Below, piece by piece: positions 52,137-60,210 of a stretch of DNA of 64,000 bases. The position numbers were made by a program, and so were the translations under genes. Origin of the DNA: Chloroflexota bacterium (GTDB taxonomy: Bacteria > Chloroflexota > Anaerolineae > Promineifilales > Promineifilaceae); assembly GCA_014584575.1 (NCBI GenBank), contig JACTMP010000035.1, forward strand, positions 3,994 to 67,993. Direction: 5' to 3'. Each line of letters starts with the position of its first letter. The first letter of the stretch is position 1. Below the pieces are notes generated by a model. The model made no database searches. It saw only the letters and a list, made by a program, of their open reading frames with translations, and was not told where the DNA came from.

Positions 52137-53150
52137 TCAGTCGCCGCCCGTAATCTGATGCAGCCATACCAGGTTCTCACACTGCCCCGTCTGCTCTAGA
52201 TCGGTCAGATTTTGCAGGGTGGTTTCGGCAATGTTGTTGAGGGCGCGGTCGGTTAAAAATGCCTGATGCCCTGTCACCAGCACATTCGGAAATGTCAGCA
52301 GCCGGGAAAACACATCATCCGTCACCACTTCATTTGATAAATCCTGGAAAAACAAATCCCCCTCGATCTCATAAACATCAATTGCCAGATAACCTATTTT
52401 GCCCGATTTCAGGCCATCTATTACCGCCTGGGTATCTAACAAACCACCCCGGCTGGTATTCACAATGAAGACGCCATCTTTTAACAGGGGAATCGTCCGG
52501 GGGCCAATCAAATGATGCGTATCGGGCGTCAGGGGCATATGCAGCGTGATAATGTCACATTGGCGGGCCAATGCCACCGGGTCATCCACATAGTGAGCCA
52601 GTTTTTCCACCTCCGGGTTCCGATACAGATCATAAGCCAACAAGTGTGCGCCAAAACCAGACAGATTACGCACAACGGCAGCGCCAATGCGCCCGGTGCC
52701 AAAAACGCCGATGGTTTTGTTGTGGATCTCAAACCCTTGTAGCCCATCCAACTCAAAATTATTGTCGCGGACACGGTTGTAAGCGCGGTGGATTTGCCGC
52801 CCCAACGTGAGAATGAGGCCCACGGTGAATTCAGAAATGGCGTTTGGAGAATAAGCAGGCACACGCACCACGCGAATACCCATCTCTTCGGCAGCGTGCA
52901 GGTCTATCTGGTTGTAGCCGGCCGAGCGGGTAGCAATCACCCGTGTTCCCCCGGCCGCCAGTTGGCTTATGGTTTCCCGACCCACCTGGTCGTTGACAAA
53001 GACACAAACGGCCTCATACCCGGCGGCGAGTACGGCCGTTGCCGCTGTCAACTTTGGTTCATAAAAAGACAATGTATGTCCAAAACGACGATTCACCTCT
53101 TCAAACGATTTGCGGTCATATCCTTTGGTGGCAAAAAAAGCTACTTTCAT
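52137..53150 (-). CDS. D-2-hydroxyacid dehydrogenase, D-lactate dehydrogenase-like
   Basis: A 337-residue NAD-dependent enzyme likely reducing pyruvate to D-lactate. The nucleotide fold shows GVFGTGRIGAAVVR (~149-162). Catalytic Arg is in VNTSRGGLLD, Glu in IDVYEIEG and His in TGHQAFLT, a complete set. The overall sequence (YEAVCVFVNDQVG, ATRSAGYNQIDL, VPAYSPNAISEFTV) follows the LdhA branch. Fermentative lactate production would fit a facultatively anaerobic lifestyle; this is inference. Confidence 0.88.
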   Translation of the reverse strand: MKVAFFATKGYDRKSFEEVNRRFGHTLSFYEPKLTAATAVLAAGYEAVCVFVNDQVGRETISQLAAGGTRVIATRSAGYNQIDLHAAEEMGIRVVRVPAYSPNAISEFTVGLILTLGRQIHRAYNRVRDNNFELDGLQGFEIHNKTIGVFGTGRIGAAVVRNLSGFGAHLLAYDLYRNPEVEKLAHYVDDPVALARQCDIITLHMPLTPDTHHLIGPRTIPLLKDGVFIVNTSRGGLLDTQAVIDGLKSGKIGYLAIDVYEIEGDLFFQDLSNEVVTDDVFSRLLTFPNVLVTGHQAFLTDRALNNIAETTLQNLTDLEQTGQCENLVWLHQITGGD

Positions 53151-53311
53151 GTGTACCGTACCTGCTCCTTTTTTCTTTGAACATTGGGGCCACCCCTCTC
53201 CTTAAACTCTAACACACTTCGGCCGCAATGTAATGGCGTTTCGCGTTATTTGTAATTGCCGGCGATTCTGCTATGTCGCCCGTGCTTGCGGCTTATGTGG
53301 GCAATGTCCGT

Positions 53312-53317
53312 TATACT
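53312..53317 (+). promoter_or_regulatory. Putative -10 box of selD (near-leaderless)
   Basis: TATACT ending 9 nt before the ATG at 53327; no clear -35 box or Shine-Dalgarno sequence. Confidence 0.3.
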
Positions 53318-53326
53318 ACCATCCCT

Positions 53327-54373
53327 ATGGAAGGTAAAAAAATTCGACTGACCGCCACCGCCAGTTGCGCTGGCTGAGCGGCTAAATTGGGGCCAGGGGA
53401 CCTGGCCCAGGCATTGGAACCACTGGGGGACATCTTCAATCCGGCCGATTACCCGGATTTGTTGGTGGGGCTGGACAGGGCTGATGACGCGGCCGTCTAC
53501 CGGCTGAATGAGCGGCAGGCCATTGTCACCACCACCGACTTCTTCCCGCCTGTGGTGGATGACCCCTACGATTTTGGGGCGATTGCGGCTGCCAATGCGC
53601 TGTCTGACATTTATGCCATGGGCGGCGAGGTGCTGTTTGCCATCAACCTGGTCGCTTTTCCCGATGATCTGGACAAAATAATTCTGCGCGAGATTTTGCG
53701 CGGCGGCGCGGAAAAGGTGGCCGAAGCGGGCGGTGTGATTGCCGGGGGGCACAGTGTGACGGACAAAGAGCCGAAATACGGCCTCGCCGTGACTGGGCTG
53801 GTTGACCCGGCGCGAGTAAAAACCAAAGGTGGCGCACAGCCGGGTGACCGGCTGCTGCTGACGAAGCCACTAGGCACAGGCGTGGTGACAACGGCGCTTA
53901 AACAAGGGATTGCGCGGGCTGAAGATGTGGCTACGGCCGTGACCAGCATGAAAACGCTCAACAAACAAGCCGCCCACGCCGCCCAACAGGCCCAGACCCA
54001 CGCCATGACGGACATCACCGGTTTTGGCTTGCTGGGGCACGCCCACGAAATGGCCCATCTGGGGCAGGTGGGTTTCCGCTTTTTCCTGGACAGTTTGCCC
54101 TGGCTACCGGGGGCGGTTCAGTACGGTGAAGCGGGCGCATTCCCCGGCGGCATGGGCCGCAATCTGGATTATTTTGGGGGATGGGTCACATTTGCGCATG
54201 ACGTGCCCCTGCTGATGCAAGATTTGTTGTGGACGCCGGAAACGTCGGGAGGGCTGCTCCTGGCTATCCCCCCCGATCATGTGGCGTTATTCAAGCAGTT
54301 ATGTGACACGGCCGTTGTCGTAGGCGAAGTTGTGCCCGGAAATGGGCAAATAGCGGTGAGCGGTTCTCGTTGA
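53327..54373 (+). CDS. selD: Selenide, water dikinase, itself a selenoprotein (in-frame UGA)
   Basis: A 348-residue enzyme making selenophosphate from selenide and ATP, the Se donor for selenocysteine and selenouridine. From the ATG at 53327 the reading runs MEGKKIRLTATASCAG, then TGA at 53375-53377, then AAKLGPGDLAQAL and onward to 54373 without another stop. The TGA falls exactly at the catalytic Cys/Sec position of SelD, beside the AxKLGPGD motif, and Cys14 lies three residues before. Later landmarks are TTDFFPPVVDDPYDFG, IAGGHSV and DITGFGLLGHA. A gene caller would start at TTG 53387 and lose the active-site residue. No selA, selB or selC is in this window. Confidence 0.9.
53390..53408 (+). 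promoter_or_regulatory. Putative bacterial SECIS hairpin in selD
   Basis: GGGCCAGG-GGA-CCTGGCCC, a perfect 8-bp stem 12 nt after the TGA, with its loop at +21 nt. This distance fits the rule for bacterial SECIS elements, and a G opens the loop. The stem is also coding, so chance is possible. Confidence 0.6.
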
Positions 54374-54487
54374 AATCTGACTGGTATGTTGCGCCAAGAT
54401 TCTTTTTGGCACGGCCGTGTTTTGCTGCTATCTTTGGCGCTATTCTGTGAAAGCTGTGGAATCTGTGGATCACTTTTAGGAGAAGGT

Positions 54488-55429
54488 ATGCGACTATTTG
54501 TAACAGGGGCGACCGGTTTTGCCGGGGGACATCTGGCGGAAATGCTGCTGGCCGAAGGGCATACGGTGACGGCATTGGTACACGCTGCCACCAGCCGGCA
54601 TGAGTTGGCGGCGGGGGTCACGGCCGTAACCGGCGATTTACTTGATGAGATGGCGGTGCTGACGGCCGTGGCCGAAGCCCGGCCCGATGTCATTTACCAC
54701 CTGGCGGGGCAGGCGTACCCGGCCCGTTCCTGGCAGATGCCGGGGCAGACGATTGCCGTTAATACGGTGGGCACGGCCAATGTGCTGCACGCGGCGGTGC
54801 GTTGGGGGGCGGCGCGGGTGGTGGTGGTGACCAGCGCTGATATGTACGGCCCCATTGACCCGGAGATGCTGCCGATTACGGAACAGACGCCGCCGCAGCC
54901 GCGCCATCCGTATGGGGTGAGCAAACTAGCGGCGGCACAGCTCGTCCCGCTTTATTGGGAGCGGTTTGGGTTGGAGGCGGTGGAGGCACGGCCGTTTAAC
55001 CACCTGGGGCCGGGTCAGGGCCTGGGTTTTGTAGCCCCGGATTTTGCCAGCCAGATCGCCGCCATTAAACGGGGCGACCGGGAGAAAAAGCTGCTGGTGG
55101 GTAATCTGGAGGCGCTGCGGGACTTTACCGATGTGCGCGATGTGGCGCGGGCCTACATGGCGTTGGCGGAGCGGGGCGCTGCCGGAGAAACGTATTTGAT
55201 TGCCTCAGGCCGCCCCATTTCCATCCAACAAATTTTGACGACTTTGATTGAATTGGCAGGGATTGAGGTGCAAATTGAGGAGGATGTGGCCCGGTTACGG
55301 CCGTCGGACACCCCTTGCCTGTACGCCAGCTACGCCAAACTGGAACGGCAGACCGGCTGGCAGCCGCAAATCCCGCTGCGCCAGTCCTTGGCGGATGTGC
55401 TGGCGGAGTGGCTTGGCGACGAGCGGTGA
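54488..55429 (+). CDS. NAD-dependent epimerase/dehydratase, GDP-6-deoxy-D-mannose reductase-like
   Basis: A 313-residue extended short-chain dehydrogenase. NAD(P) loop GATGFAGGHL (~7-16); catalytic Tyr and Lys in PYGVSKLAAAQ (~140); substrate-side phrase RPFNHLGPGQGLGFVAPDFA typical of the Rmd branch, which reduces GDP-4-keto-6-deoxymannose to GDP-rhamnose. A sister specificity is possible. The ATG at 54488 has AGGAG 6 nt upstream; a longer frame from 54386 is rejected. It would provide sugars for surface polysaccharides. A glycosyltransferase stub follows at 55429. Confidence 0.85.
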   Translation: MRLFVTGATGFAGGHLAEMLLAEGHTVTALVHAATSRHELAAGVTAVTGDLLDEMAVLTAVAEARPDVIYHLAGQAYPARSWQMPGQTIAVNTVGTANVLHAAVRWGAARVVVVTSADMYGPIDPEMLPITEQTPPQPRHPYGVSKLAAAQLVPLYWERFGLEAVEARPFNHLGPGQGLGFVAPDFASQIAAIKRGDREKKLLVGNLEALRDFTDVRDVARAYMALAERGAAGETYLIASGRPISIQQILTTLIELAGIEVQIEEDVARLRPSDTPCLYASYAKLERQTGWQPQIPLRQSLADVLAEWLGDER

Positions 55430-55545
55430 ACCGGATAATGGTCATCCTCGTCCGGCCCCTGCCACAACGGAAACGCCAGGCTCCATAGCGCCCCCTTGAC
55501 CAGCATAATGGCAAACAGCAGCCCGATGAGTAGCCATTCCTTTTG
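55429..55545 (-). pseudogene. 5' stub of a GT-C/GT39-like membrane glycosyltransferase gene
   Basis: Reading the minus strand from ~55545 gives QKEWLLIGLLFAIMLVKGAL, then WSLAFPLWQGPDEDDHYPV: a first membrane helix followed by the PxWxGPDE loop characteristic of dolichyl-phosphate-mannose-type transferases. It then meets the end of the epimerase gene, beyond which the frame is noise. No start codon remains; the GAGATTG repeat replaces it. Evidently a remnant left by rearrangement at the edge of the defence island. Confidence 0.55.
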
Positions 55546-55615
55546 AGATTGGGAGTTTGGGAGTTTGGAGACCTGTCCTGAGCGAAGTCGAAGGATTGGA
55601 GATTGGAGATTGGGC
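55545..55615. repeat. GAGATTGGGAGTTTG spacer repeat
   Basis: Units of GGAGATTG/GGGAGTTTG on both sides of a TCCTGAGCGAAGTCGAAGGA segment. The latter is also a common environmental repeat; the half CCTGAACCTTGTGAAGGG at 60007-60024 resembles it. Confidence 0.55.
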
Positions 55616-55638
55616 GCGGCTCATGGGCGGGAATCAAT

Positions 55639-56037
55639 CTAAGGTGACAGGCGTTTTCTGACAAACTCCAAAATGTCAGCGGCAGACAGTATGGCCTCAT
55701 TAGCCTCTGTGCGACCAGGCAGCCCATCAGGCTTCCCCCCTGGCACGCTATCAGGATAACGTGTCGGAATGTAGTATTGATCAATGGTTATACAATTGGC
55801 ATGAAATTGGGAAAAACTCGGATCGATCTTCACACATTCAAACAACAGATCGGTCAACTTGTGTATTCGGGGATAGGATTGTGTTTGGGACAAAATGTAG
55901 CCTTTCAAAGCCTTTTCGATACATTGCTGCGAGAGGAAACAGACATGAGCATAATACCCTTCCTCCTGCACCAGACGAGCAACAGCCAGATCGTCAGCCG
56001 CCATATCAAGCCATTTCAACGGCAGATTGCCGTTCAT
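55639..56037 (-). CDS. HEPN-domain protein of an MNT-HEPN pair
   Basis: A 132-residue helical protein with the usual HEPN phrases WLDMAADDLAVARLV, YAHVCFLSQQCIEKALKG and TRYPDSVPGG. In MNT-HEPN toxin-antitoxin modules the HEPN protein is usually the toxic RNase with Rx4-6H; that motif is not evident here (only PRIHK), so it may be inactive or a variant. It overlaps the upstream nucleotidyltransferase gene by 32 bp. No ACGGCCGT octamer is present, suggesting recent arrival. Confidence 0.8.
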   Translation of the reverse strand: MNGNLPLKWLDMAADDLAVARLVQEEGYYAHVCFLSQQCIEKALKGYILSQTQSYPRIHKLTDLLFECVKIDPSFSQFHANCITIDQYYIPTRYPDSVPGGKPDGLPGRTEANEAILSAADILEFVRKRLSP

Positions 56038-56359
56038 AAAGGATTTTCCCCTTTTGTAACACTTCGTTCAAAATAAATGGGTTTTGTTCCGCAATCATCT
56101 CTGCAAATTCATCTGGCGTGTAAACCAGATAATCCACACCCACCCAGACCGGACAAAGCAAGGCCACTTCTTTTGACCTTTGTGTGAACGGCAACGGTGT
56201 GTCTTTGATGATAACCAGATCAAGATCACTCCACTCACCCGTCTTCCCTTGCGCTAACGAACCAAAAAGAATGATCTTTTCAGGTTCATATTGCTTAACA
56301 AGCGCCGAGACAATTTGCTTGAGCGACCTGTTCAATTTCTGCTGCCGAACGTGGTTCAT
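56006..56359 (-). CDS. Minimal nucleotidyltransferase (MNT) of an MNT-HEPN pair
   Basis: A 117-residue protein with the exact GSx10DxD motif, GSLAQGKTGEWSDLDL, of the Pol-beta-type MNT family, followed by the expected third acidic residue in VGVDYLVY. In characterised pairs MNT neutralises the HEPN toxin by adding AMP to it. Translationally coupled to the HEPN gene through their overlap. Confidence 0.87.
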   Translation of the reverse strand: MNHVRQQKLNRSLKQIVSALVKQYEPEKIILFGSLAQGKTGEWSDLDLVIIKDTPLPFTQRSKEVALLCPVWVGVDYLVYTPDEFAEMIAEQNPFILNEVLQKGKILYERQSAVEMA

Positions 56360-56397
56360 AGCGTATATTGTACTTTTATTCTACAAACATACACAAA

Positions 56398-57222
56398 TCA
56401 ATCGTACTGCGGGGGTGGATCGAAGAGGGTCAGGGAATCGTCAGCCACAAAATAAACTTCTAACCCTTCCTGCTCCAGAAACTCAATAGCTTCTTCAACC
56501 GAGGCGAACTCAAACAGCTTGACCTCGCCCAGATTGGACACTAACTCAATGACCACTTTTTCTATCGTTCGTTCAATGGATTCATCCAAAATTTGGCCCA
56601 CTCTGGTTGTCAGTCGCTCTTGAATGACCTGGATCATGTCCCGGCCAATTTGGGCCTTTTCATCAGCCGACAGCAGATTGTAGCTTTCCCAGGCAGCGAA
56701 AGCCTTTTTTTGTTCTTTTTCACCCCAGCGAAAATCTATGCCATAACTCTCCAACAAATCACATACGAATTCGAACGGAATGACAAAAAGGGTAATATCA
56801 TGGCTCCTTATCATGGCGACGGAAGATTTGCTCCAACTCCCGGCCAAAATTGCTATGGAACTTCGAATACTGTGATACCGCCGCCGAATAGCAGTATGGG
56901 CATGGCAAACCCAACTCCCCTTATCTCTATTGTGCTTTTTATACCTGATATATTTTGATTCTATTAAGACCAAAGGCCGCATTGCCTCATCCGTTATTAC
57001 TCCATCAATGTCATAATGATTCCCAAAGTTATCAAAGAGCAAAAGCTTTTTTGCTTTCCCCCCGGCTTTGGTTTTACGCACACCGGCCGTTAAGTAATAA
57101 CAACCATAAATATCAACGGTTTGTACTAATAGCTCTTGCAACGCTAACTCCATTGCAGAACCAATAGCCTCACCTAATGCACTTCCAGGATTGGTAATGT
57201 TATATAAAGGGGATTCGCTCAT
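56398..57222 (-). CDS. Putative type II restriction endonuclease (PD-(D/E)xK)
   Basis: A 274-residue protein beginning one base after the stop of a DNA methyltransferase gene. A PD-(D/E)xK-like core is visible: Asp71 and Asp73 in HYDIDGVITDE, then LVLIESKYIRYKK with Glu88-x-Lys90. No family name recognised; recognition sequence unknown. The C-terminal helix-rich half (SVEEAIEFLEQEGLEVYF) may be a separate module. Nuclease status is inferred from motif plus the neighbouring methylase. Confidence 0.72.
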   Translation of the reverse strand: MSESPLYNITNPGSALGEAIGSAMELALQELLVQTVDIYGCYYLTAGVRKTKAGGKAKKLLLFDNFGNHYDIDGVITDEAMRPLVLIESKYIRYKKHNRDKGSWVCHAHTAIRRRYHSIRSSIAILAGSWSKSSVAMIRSHDITLFVIPFEFVCDLLESYGIDFRWGEKEQKKAFAAWESYNLLSADEKAQIGRDMIQVIQERLTTRVGQILDESIERTIEKVVIELVSNLGEVKLFEFASVEEAIEFLEQEGLEVYFVADDSLTLFDPPPQYD

Positions 57223-57223
57223 A

Positions 57224-58573
57224 TTATCTTTTGCTCAAAATGACGATAGATTCTCTTAACGCTACCGAATGTCTTTGTGGGTTTTCTTTCCATTTATCGC
57301 CACGGGTTCTCAATACTTCAATTTCATAGTCACTAAACCCAACCCCCAGGCCAATGTCACCAATCAACTTGTCGGTGGGAATGTGAACCCCATAAGGAGC
57401 AGAATCGCCGAGGACAAAAAGTGCCTTCGTGTTCGGTTTCAGTACGCGGTAAACGTCGCGGACGATTTGGTGAATATCATTGAAGTAACCGGCAACCATA
57501 AGGTCGTAGCTTTTTTTGCCACCTTTATGCAGACGGCGGCTGGCGAGTTCGGTCACGGCCGTATCCACAAACTCTGCCACCTCTGGACAATCTGCCTGCA
57601 ACTCAGCCGAGATTTCATATTTTGAATCACTGCGGGCAATTTGGGTGGTAGCCGAAGTCATCAACTTATCACGCACATCTCTGGTAATATCACCCCAGGT
57701 CTTGGCCTCACCCCAAAAGTAAAGTTCCAGCCGGGTGCGGTCAGCGTAATCAAAGTTATTGAGATACGGTGGTGACGTAAAAACGTGGTCAACGCTTTCA
57801 TCAGGAATCTGCCCGGTTGTATTTCTGGAATCGCCGTTGATAAGTGTGTGGGTGGTGTGTTGGTAACGGCCGTTTGACCAAACTTTTATCTCTTCCACAT
57901 CACTTATCATCCGGCGCGCCAGATTACAAAATTCTGTGAGAACGTCTTTATCTAGTGAAGTCACTTTCTGTTTGTTCGGCGCGATATACGGCCAGCCAGT
58001 AGCGGCCGTGGAAACCTCCCGCAGCAAAGCCGTTACCACCACAAAGAAAAACTCCCTTAATTCATCGCTCATCTTACATTCAGTTACAAGCGTACGCAAA
58101 GCCAGCAAATCAGCCAATGTGTTTATCTGGTAACACTTCAATATCAGTTCGGGGAATTCAGCTTTAACGGCCGTCGGTTGATAGCTGAGAGCCAGGTTTG
58201 GTAATTCCAGACGCACAGTTTTAAGGAAGTCAAGGACATGGCCGCGCTCCACTTCCCAATTCATTTTGGCCTGGGTGATACGGTAGACAAATGGATGCGC
58301 TTCTACGCCAAACGAATGAATACCCAACGTCTTAGCCGTCAAATTCGTTGTACCTGAACCCATGAAAGGATCATAGATGGTCTGTCCGGGTGCGATATCA
58401 AACCGCTCAATTGAATGTTCCACTGCCTTGTATGAAAAGCCCGCAGGATATGTGAACCAACGATGAACTGGCGCTTTCAAACTGTCTTTGAAGGTACCCC
58501 ACTCCGAATCTTGTTTTGGGAGTTTTACGATTTGTTTCTGCTCAAACAGCCCAAGCTGCACCACTGTTTGCAT
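57224..58573 (-). CDS. DNA methyltransferase (SPPY, probably N4-cytosine)
   Basis: A 449-residue SAM-dependent DNA methylase. Motif I is YDPFMGSGTTNLTAKTLG (67-84), catalytic motif IV is TSPPYLNNFDY (~268). SPPY favours N4-cytosine over N6-adenine methylation. The order I ... IV is seen with a long region between that probably carries the target recognition part. It is the first gene of the R-M pair, so protection would precede cutting. Three ACGGCCGT octamers are present, in contrast to none in the three genes downstream, so it may be an older resident. Confidence 0.85.
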   Translation of the reverse strand: MQTVVQLGLFEQKQIVKLPKQDSEWGTFKDSLKAPVHRWFTYPAGFSYKAVEHSIERFDIAPGQTIYDPFMGSGTTNLTAKTLGIHSFGVEAHPFVYRITQAKMNWEVERGHVLDFLKTVRLELPNLALSYQPTAVKAEFPELILKCYQINTLADLLALRTLVTECKMSDELREFFFVVVTALLREVSTAATGWPYIAPNKQKVTSLDKDVLTEFCNLARRMISDVEEIKVWSNGRYQHTTHTLINGDSRNTTGQIPDESVDHVFTSPPYLNNFDYADRTRLELYFWGEAKTWGDITRDVRDKLMTSATTQIARSDSKYEISAELQADCPEVAEFVDTAVTELASRRLHKGGKKSYDLMVAGYFNDIHQIVRDVYRVLKPNTKALFVLGDSAPYGVHIPTDKLIGDIGLGVGFSDYEIEVLRTRGDKWKENPQRHSVALRESIVILSKR

Positions 58574-58639
58574 AACCTTCCTCGATTAAACGTATTGCCA
58601 TTAACACGCTTTGGAATGAGTACAATTGACGATCTGTAA

Positions 58640-58745
58640 TTTCAGCTAAAGCCGGGATGCACGGATAACACGGATTGGACAGATTTACACACATAGAAAC
58701 TAAAAATCCGTGCCAATCCGTTCCATCCGTCCAATCCGTGTATCT
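58640..58745. repeat. ATCCGTG/CACGGAT spacer repeat
   Basis: CACGGATAACACGGATTGGAC faces GTCCAATCCGTG, with CCGTGCCAATCCGTTCCATCC between. It lies downstream of the aldolase in coordinate terms reversed: after the stop of fba on the minus strand the methylase start is upstream. It likely separates the two minus-strand units. Confidence 0.55.
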
Positions 58746-58747
58746 AT

Positions 58748-59818
58748 CTAAATCCGGTCTACGTCGTTCAAATCTACAAACGCCTGCTTCAACCGGGCCA
58801 CAAACGCCTCTTCCGCTGCTCGCAGCCAGCGGCGCGGGTCGTAATACTTCTTGTTCGGCGCATCCGGCCCGTCCGGGTTGCCAATCTGCCCCTGCAAATA
58901 GGCGTGGTATTTAGCCTCGTAGCCACGTATTCCGTCCCAAAACGCCCATTGCAGGTCGGTATCAATGTTCATTTTGATCGCCCCATAAGAAATAGCCTCG
59001 CGGATTTCTTCCTGGCTGCTGCCGGAGCCACCATGGAAGACAAAGTTGATCGGCTTCACGGCCGTGCCAAACTTCTCCTGCACATACACCTGCGAATTGT
59101 GCAAAATGATCGGCCGTAGCTGCACATTGCCCGGTTTATACACGCCATGCACATTGCCAAAGGCGGCCGCAATGGTGAAATTGGGGCTGACCTTCATCAA
59201 CTCCTCGTAAGCGTAGGCCACCTCTTCCGGCTGCGTATACAGGCGAGAGCTGTCCACGCCCGTATTGTCCACCCCATCTTCCTCGCCACCGGTCACACCC
59301 AGTTCAATCTCCAGCGTCATGCCCATTTTGCTCATCCGCTCCAGATACCGTTTGCAAATCTCCACGTTTTCCTCAATCGGCTCTTCGGACAGATCGAGCA
59401 TATGGCTGCTGAACAACGGTTTGCCATGCGTTTTGTAAAACGCCTCGCCGGCGTCCAACATGCCATCCACCCAGGGCAGCAGCTTTTTGGCGCAATGGTC
59501 GGTGTGCAAAATGACCCGCGCCCCATACATGGCCGCCACCTGATGCACGTGGTGCGCCCCAGAAACGGCCCCGGCAATGGCCGACCGCTGCCCGTCATTA
59601 TTCAGGCTCTTGCCGGCCATAAACGAAGCCCCCCCGTTGGAAAATTGCAGAATGACGGGGGCGTTGACGGCAACGGCCGTTTCCAACACCGCATTCACAC
59701 TATTACTGCCCACCACATTGGCCGCCGGCAGCGCAAACTGCTGCTCTTTGGCATAGGCAAAAATCTCCTGCACCTGCTCGCCGGTCACCACCCCGGCCGG
59801 AATATGTTTCAGTGACAT
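58748..59818 (-). CDS. fba: Class II fructose-bisphosphate aldolase
   Basis: A 356-residue zinc aldolase of glycolysis/gluconeogenesis, FbaA-like in size. Landmarks: LQFSNGGASFMAG, zinc ligand in HTDHCAKK, EIELGVTGGEEDGVDN with metal site, GNVHGVYKPGN, and FHGGSGSSQEEI. The ATG at 59818 (MSLKHIPAG) has AAGGAG 8 nt upstream; an in-frame extension to 60103 runs through the dispersed repeat and is rejected. Confidence 0.94.
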   Translation of the reverse strand: MSLKHIPAGVVTGEQVQEIFAYAKEQQFALPAANVVGSNSVNAVLETAVAVNAPVILQFSNGGASFMAGKSLNNDGQRSAIAGAVSGAHHVHQVAAMYGARVILHTDHCAKKLLPWVDGMLDAGEAFYKTHGKPLFSSHMLDLSEEPIEENVEICKRYLERMSKMGMTLEIELGVTGGEEDGVDNTGVDSSRLYTQPEEVAYAYEELMKVSPNFTIAAAFGNVHGVYKPGNVQLRPIILHNSQVYVQEKFGTAVKPINFVFHGGSGSSQEEIREAISYGAIKMNIDTDLQWAFWDGIRGYEAKYHAYLQGQIGNPDGPDAPNKKYYDPRRWLRAAEEAFVARLKQAFVDLNDVDRI

Positions 59819-60210
59819 GGCATACTCTCCTTTTTCATAATTGACAATGGTCAATTGCCAATGATCAATTGGCAATTTTTGCCCCAAGTATGCCGGGAAT
59901 GGGTAAAAATGCCAGTTTTGGCAGGGTTGTGGCGGCAGATAAATCTGCACCAATAGAAAGCAATGTCGGCCTTCGCCGACTGGCGTACAGCCCATGAAGT
60001 GCCTGCCCTGAACCTTGTGAAGGGTGGGCTTTGCCTCTTGTTGCCGCGATTTCAATCGCCAGCCTTGCAAAAATCCTAGCAATGAATTGAGCCAGCCCTC
60101 CAAATAACGTATACTTGGACAGGCAAGCTGTTAGATAACCCGATATACTAAAATTATTCAACACACCCAATCACCAACACCTGACACCTGACACCCGACA
60201 CCCGACACCC
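59819..60210. other. 392-bp divergent intergenic region with repeats
   Basis: Holds ATTGACAATGGTCAATTG palindromes before fba (59840-59875), the dispersed double-hairpin repeat (59931-60065), and ACACCTG/ACACCCG heptamers (60170-60210) ending at the kinase ATG. No gene is seen in it. Confidence 0.5.
59931..60065. repeat. Dispersed double-hairpin repeat, copy 3 (two opposed halves)
   Basis: First half on the minus strand: GCAGATAAATCTGC, CAATAGAAAGCAATG, GTCGGCCTTCGCCGAC, the reverse complement of 1-75. Second half on the plus strand: GGGCTTTGCCTCTTGTTG then GCGATTTCAATCGC. Two head-to-head copies flank a CCTGAACCTTGTGAAGG segment. Confidence 0.6.

Noticed and set aside
56398..58573. The restriction-modification pair as the cause of the ACGGCCGT abundance
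   Set aside because: Nothing in the proteins reveals the recognition sequence, and a restriction target would be expected to be avoided rather than enriched; left as an open question only.
59819..60103. 95-residue N-terminal extension of the aldolase
   Set aside because: It crosses the dispersed repeat, while the ATG at 59818 has AAGGAG and gives the normal family length.
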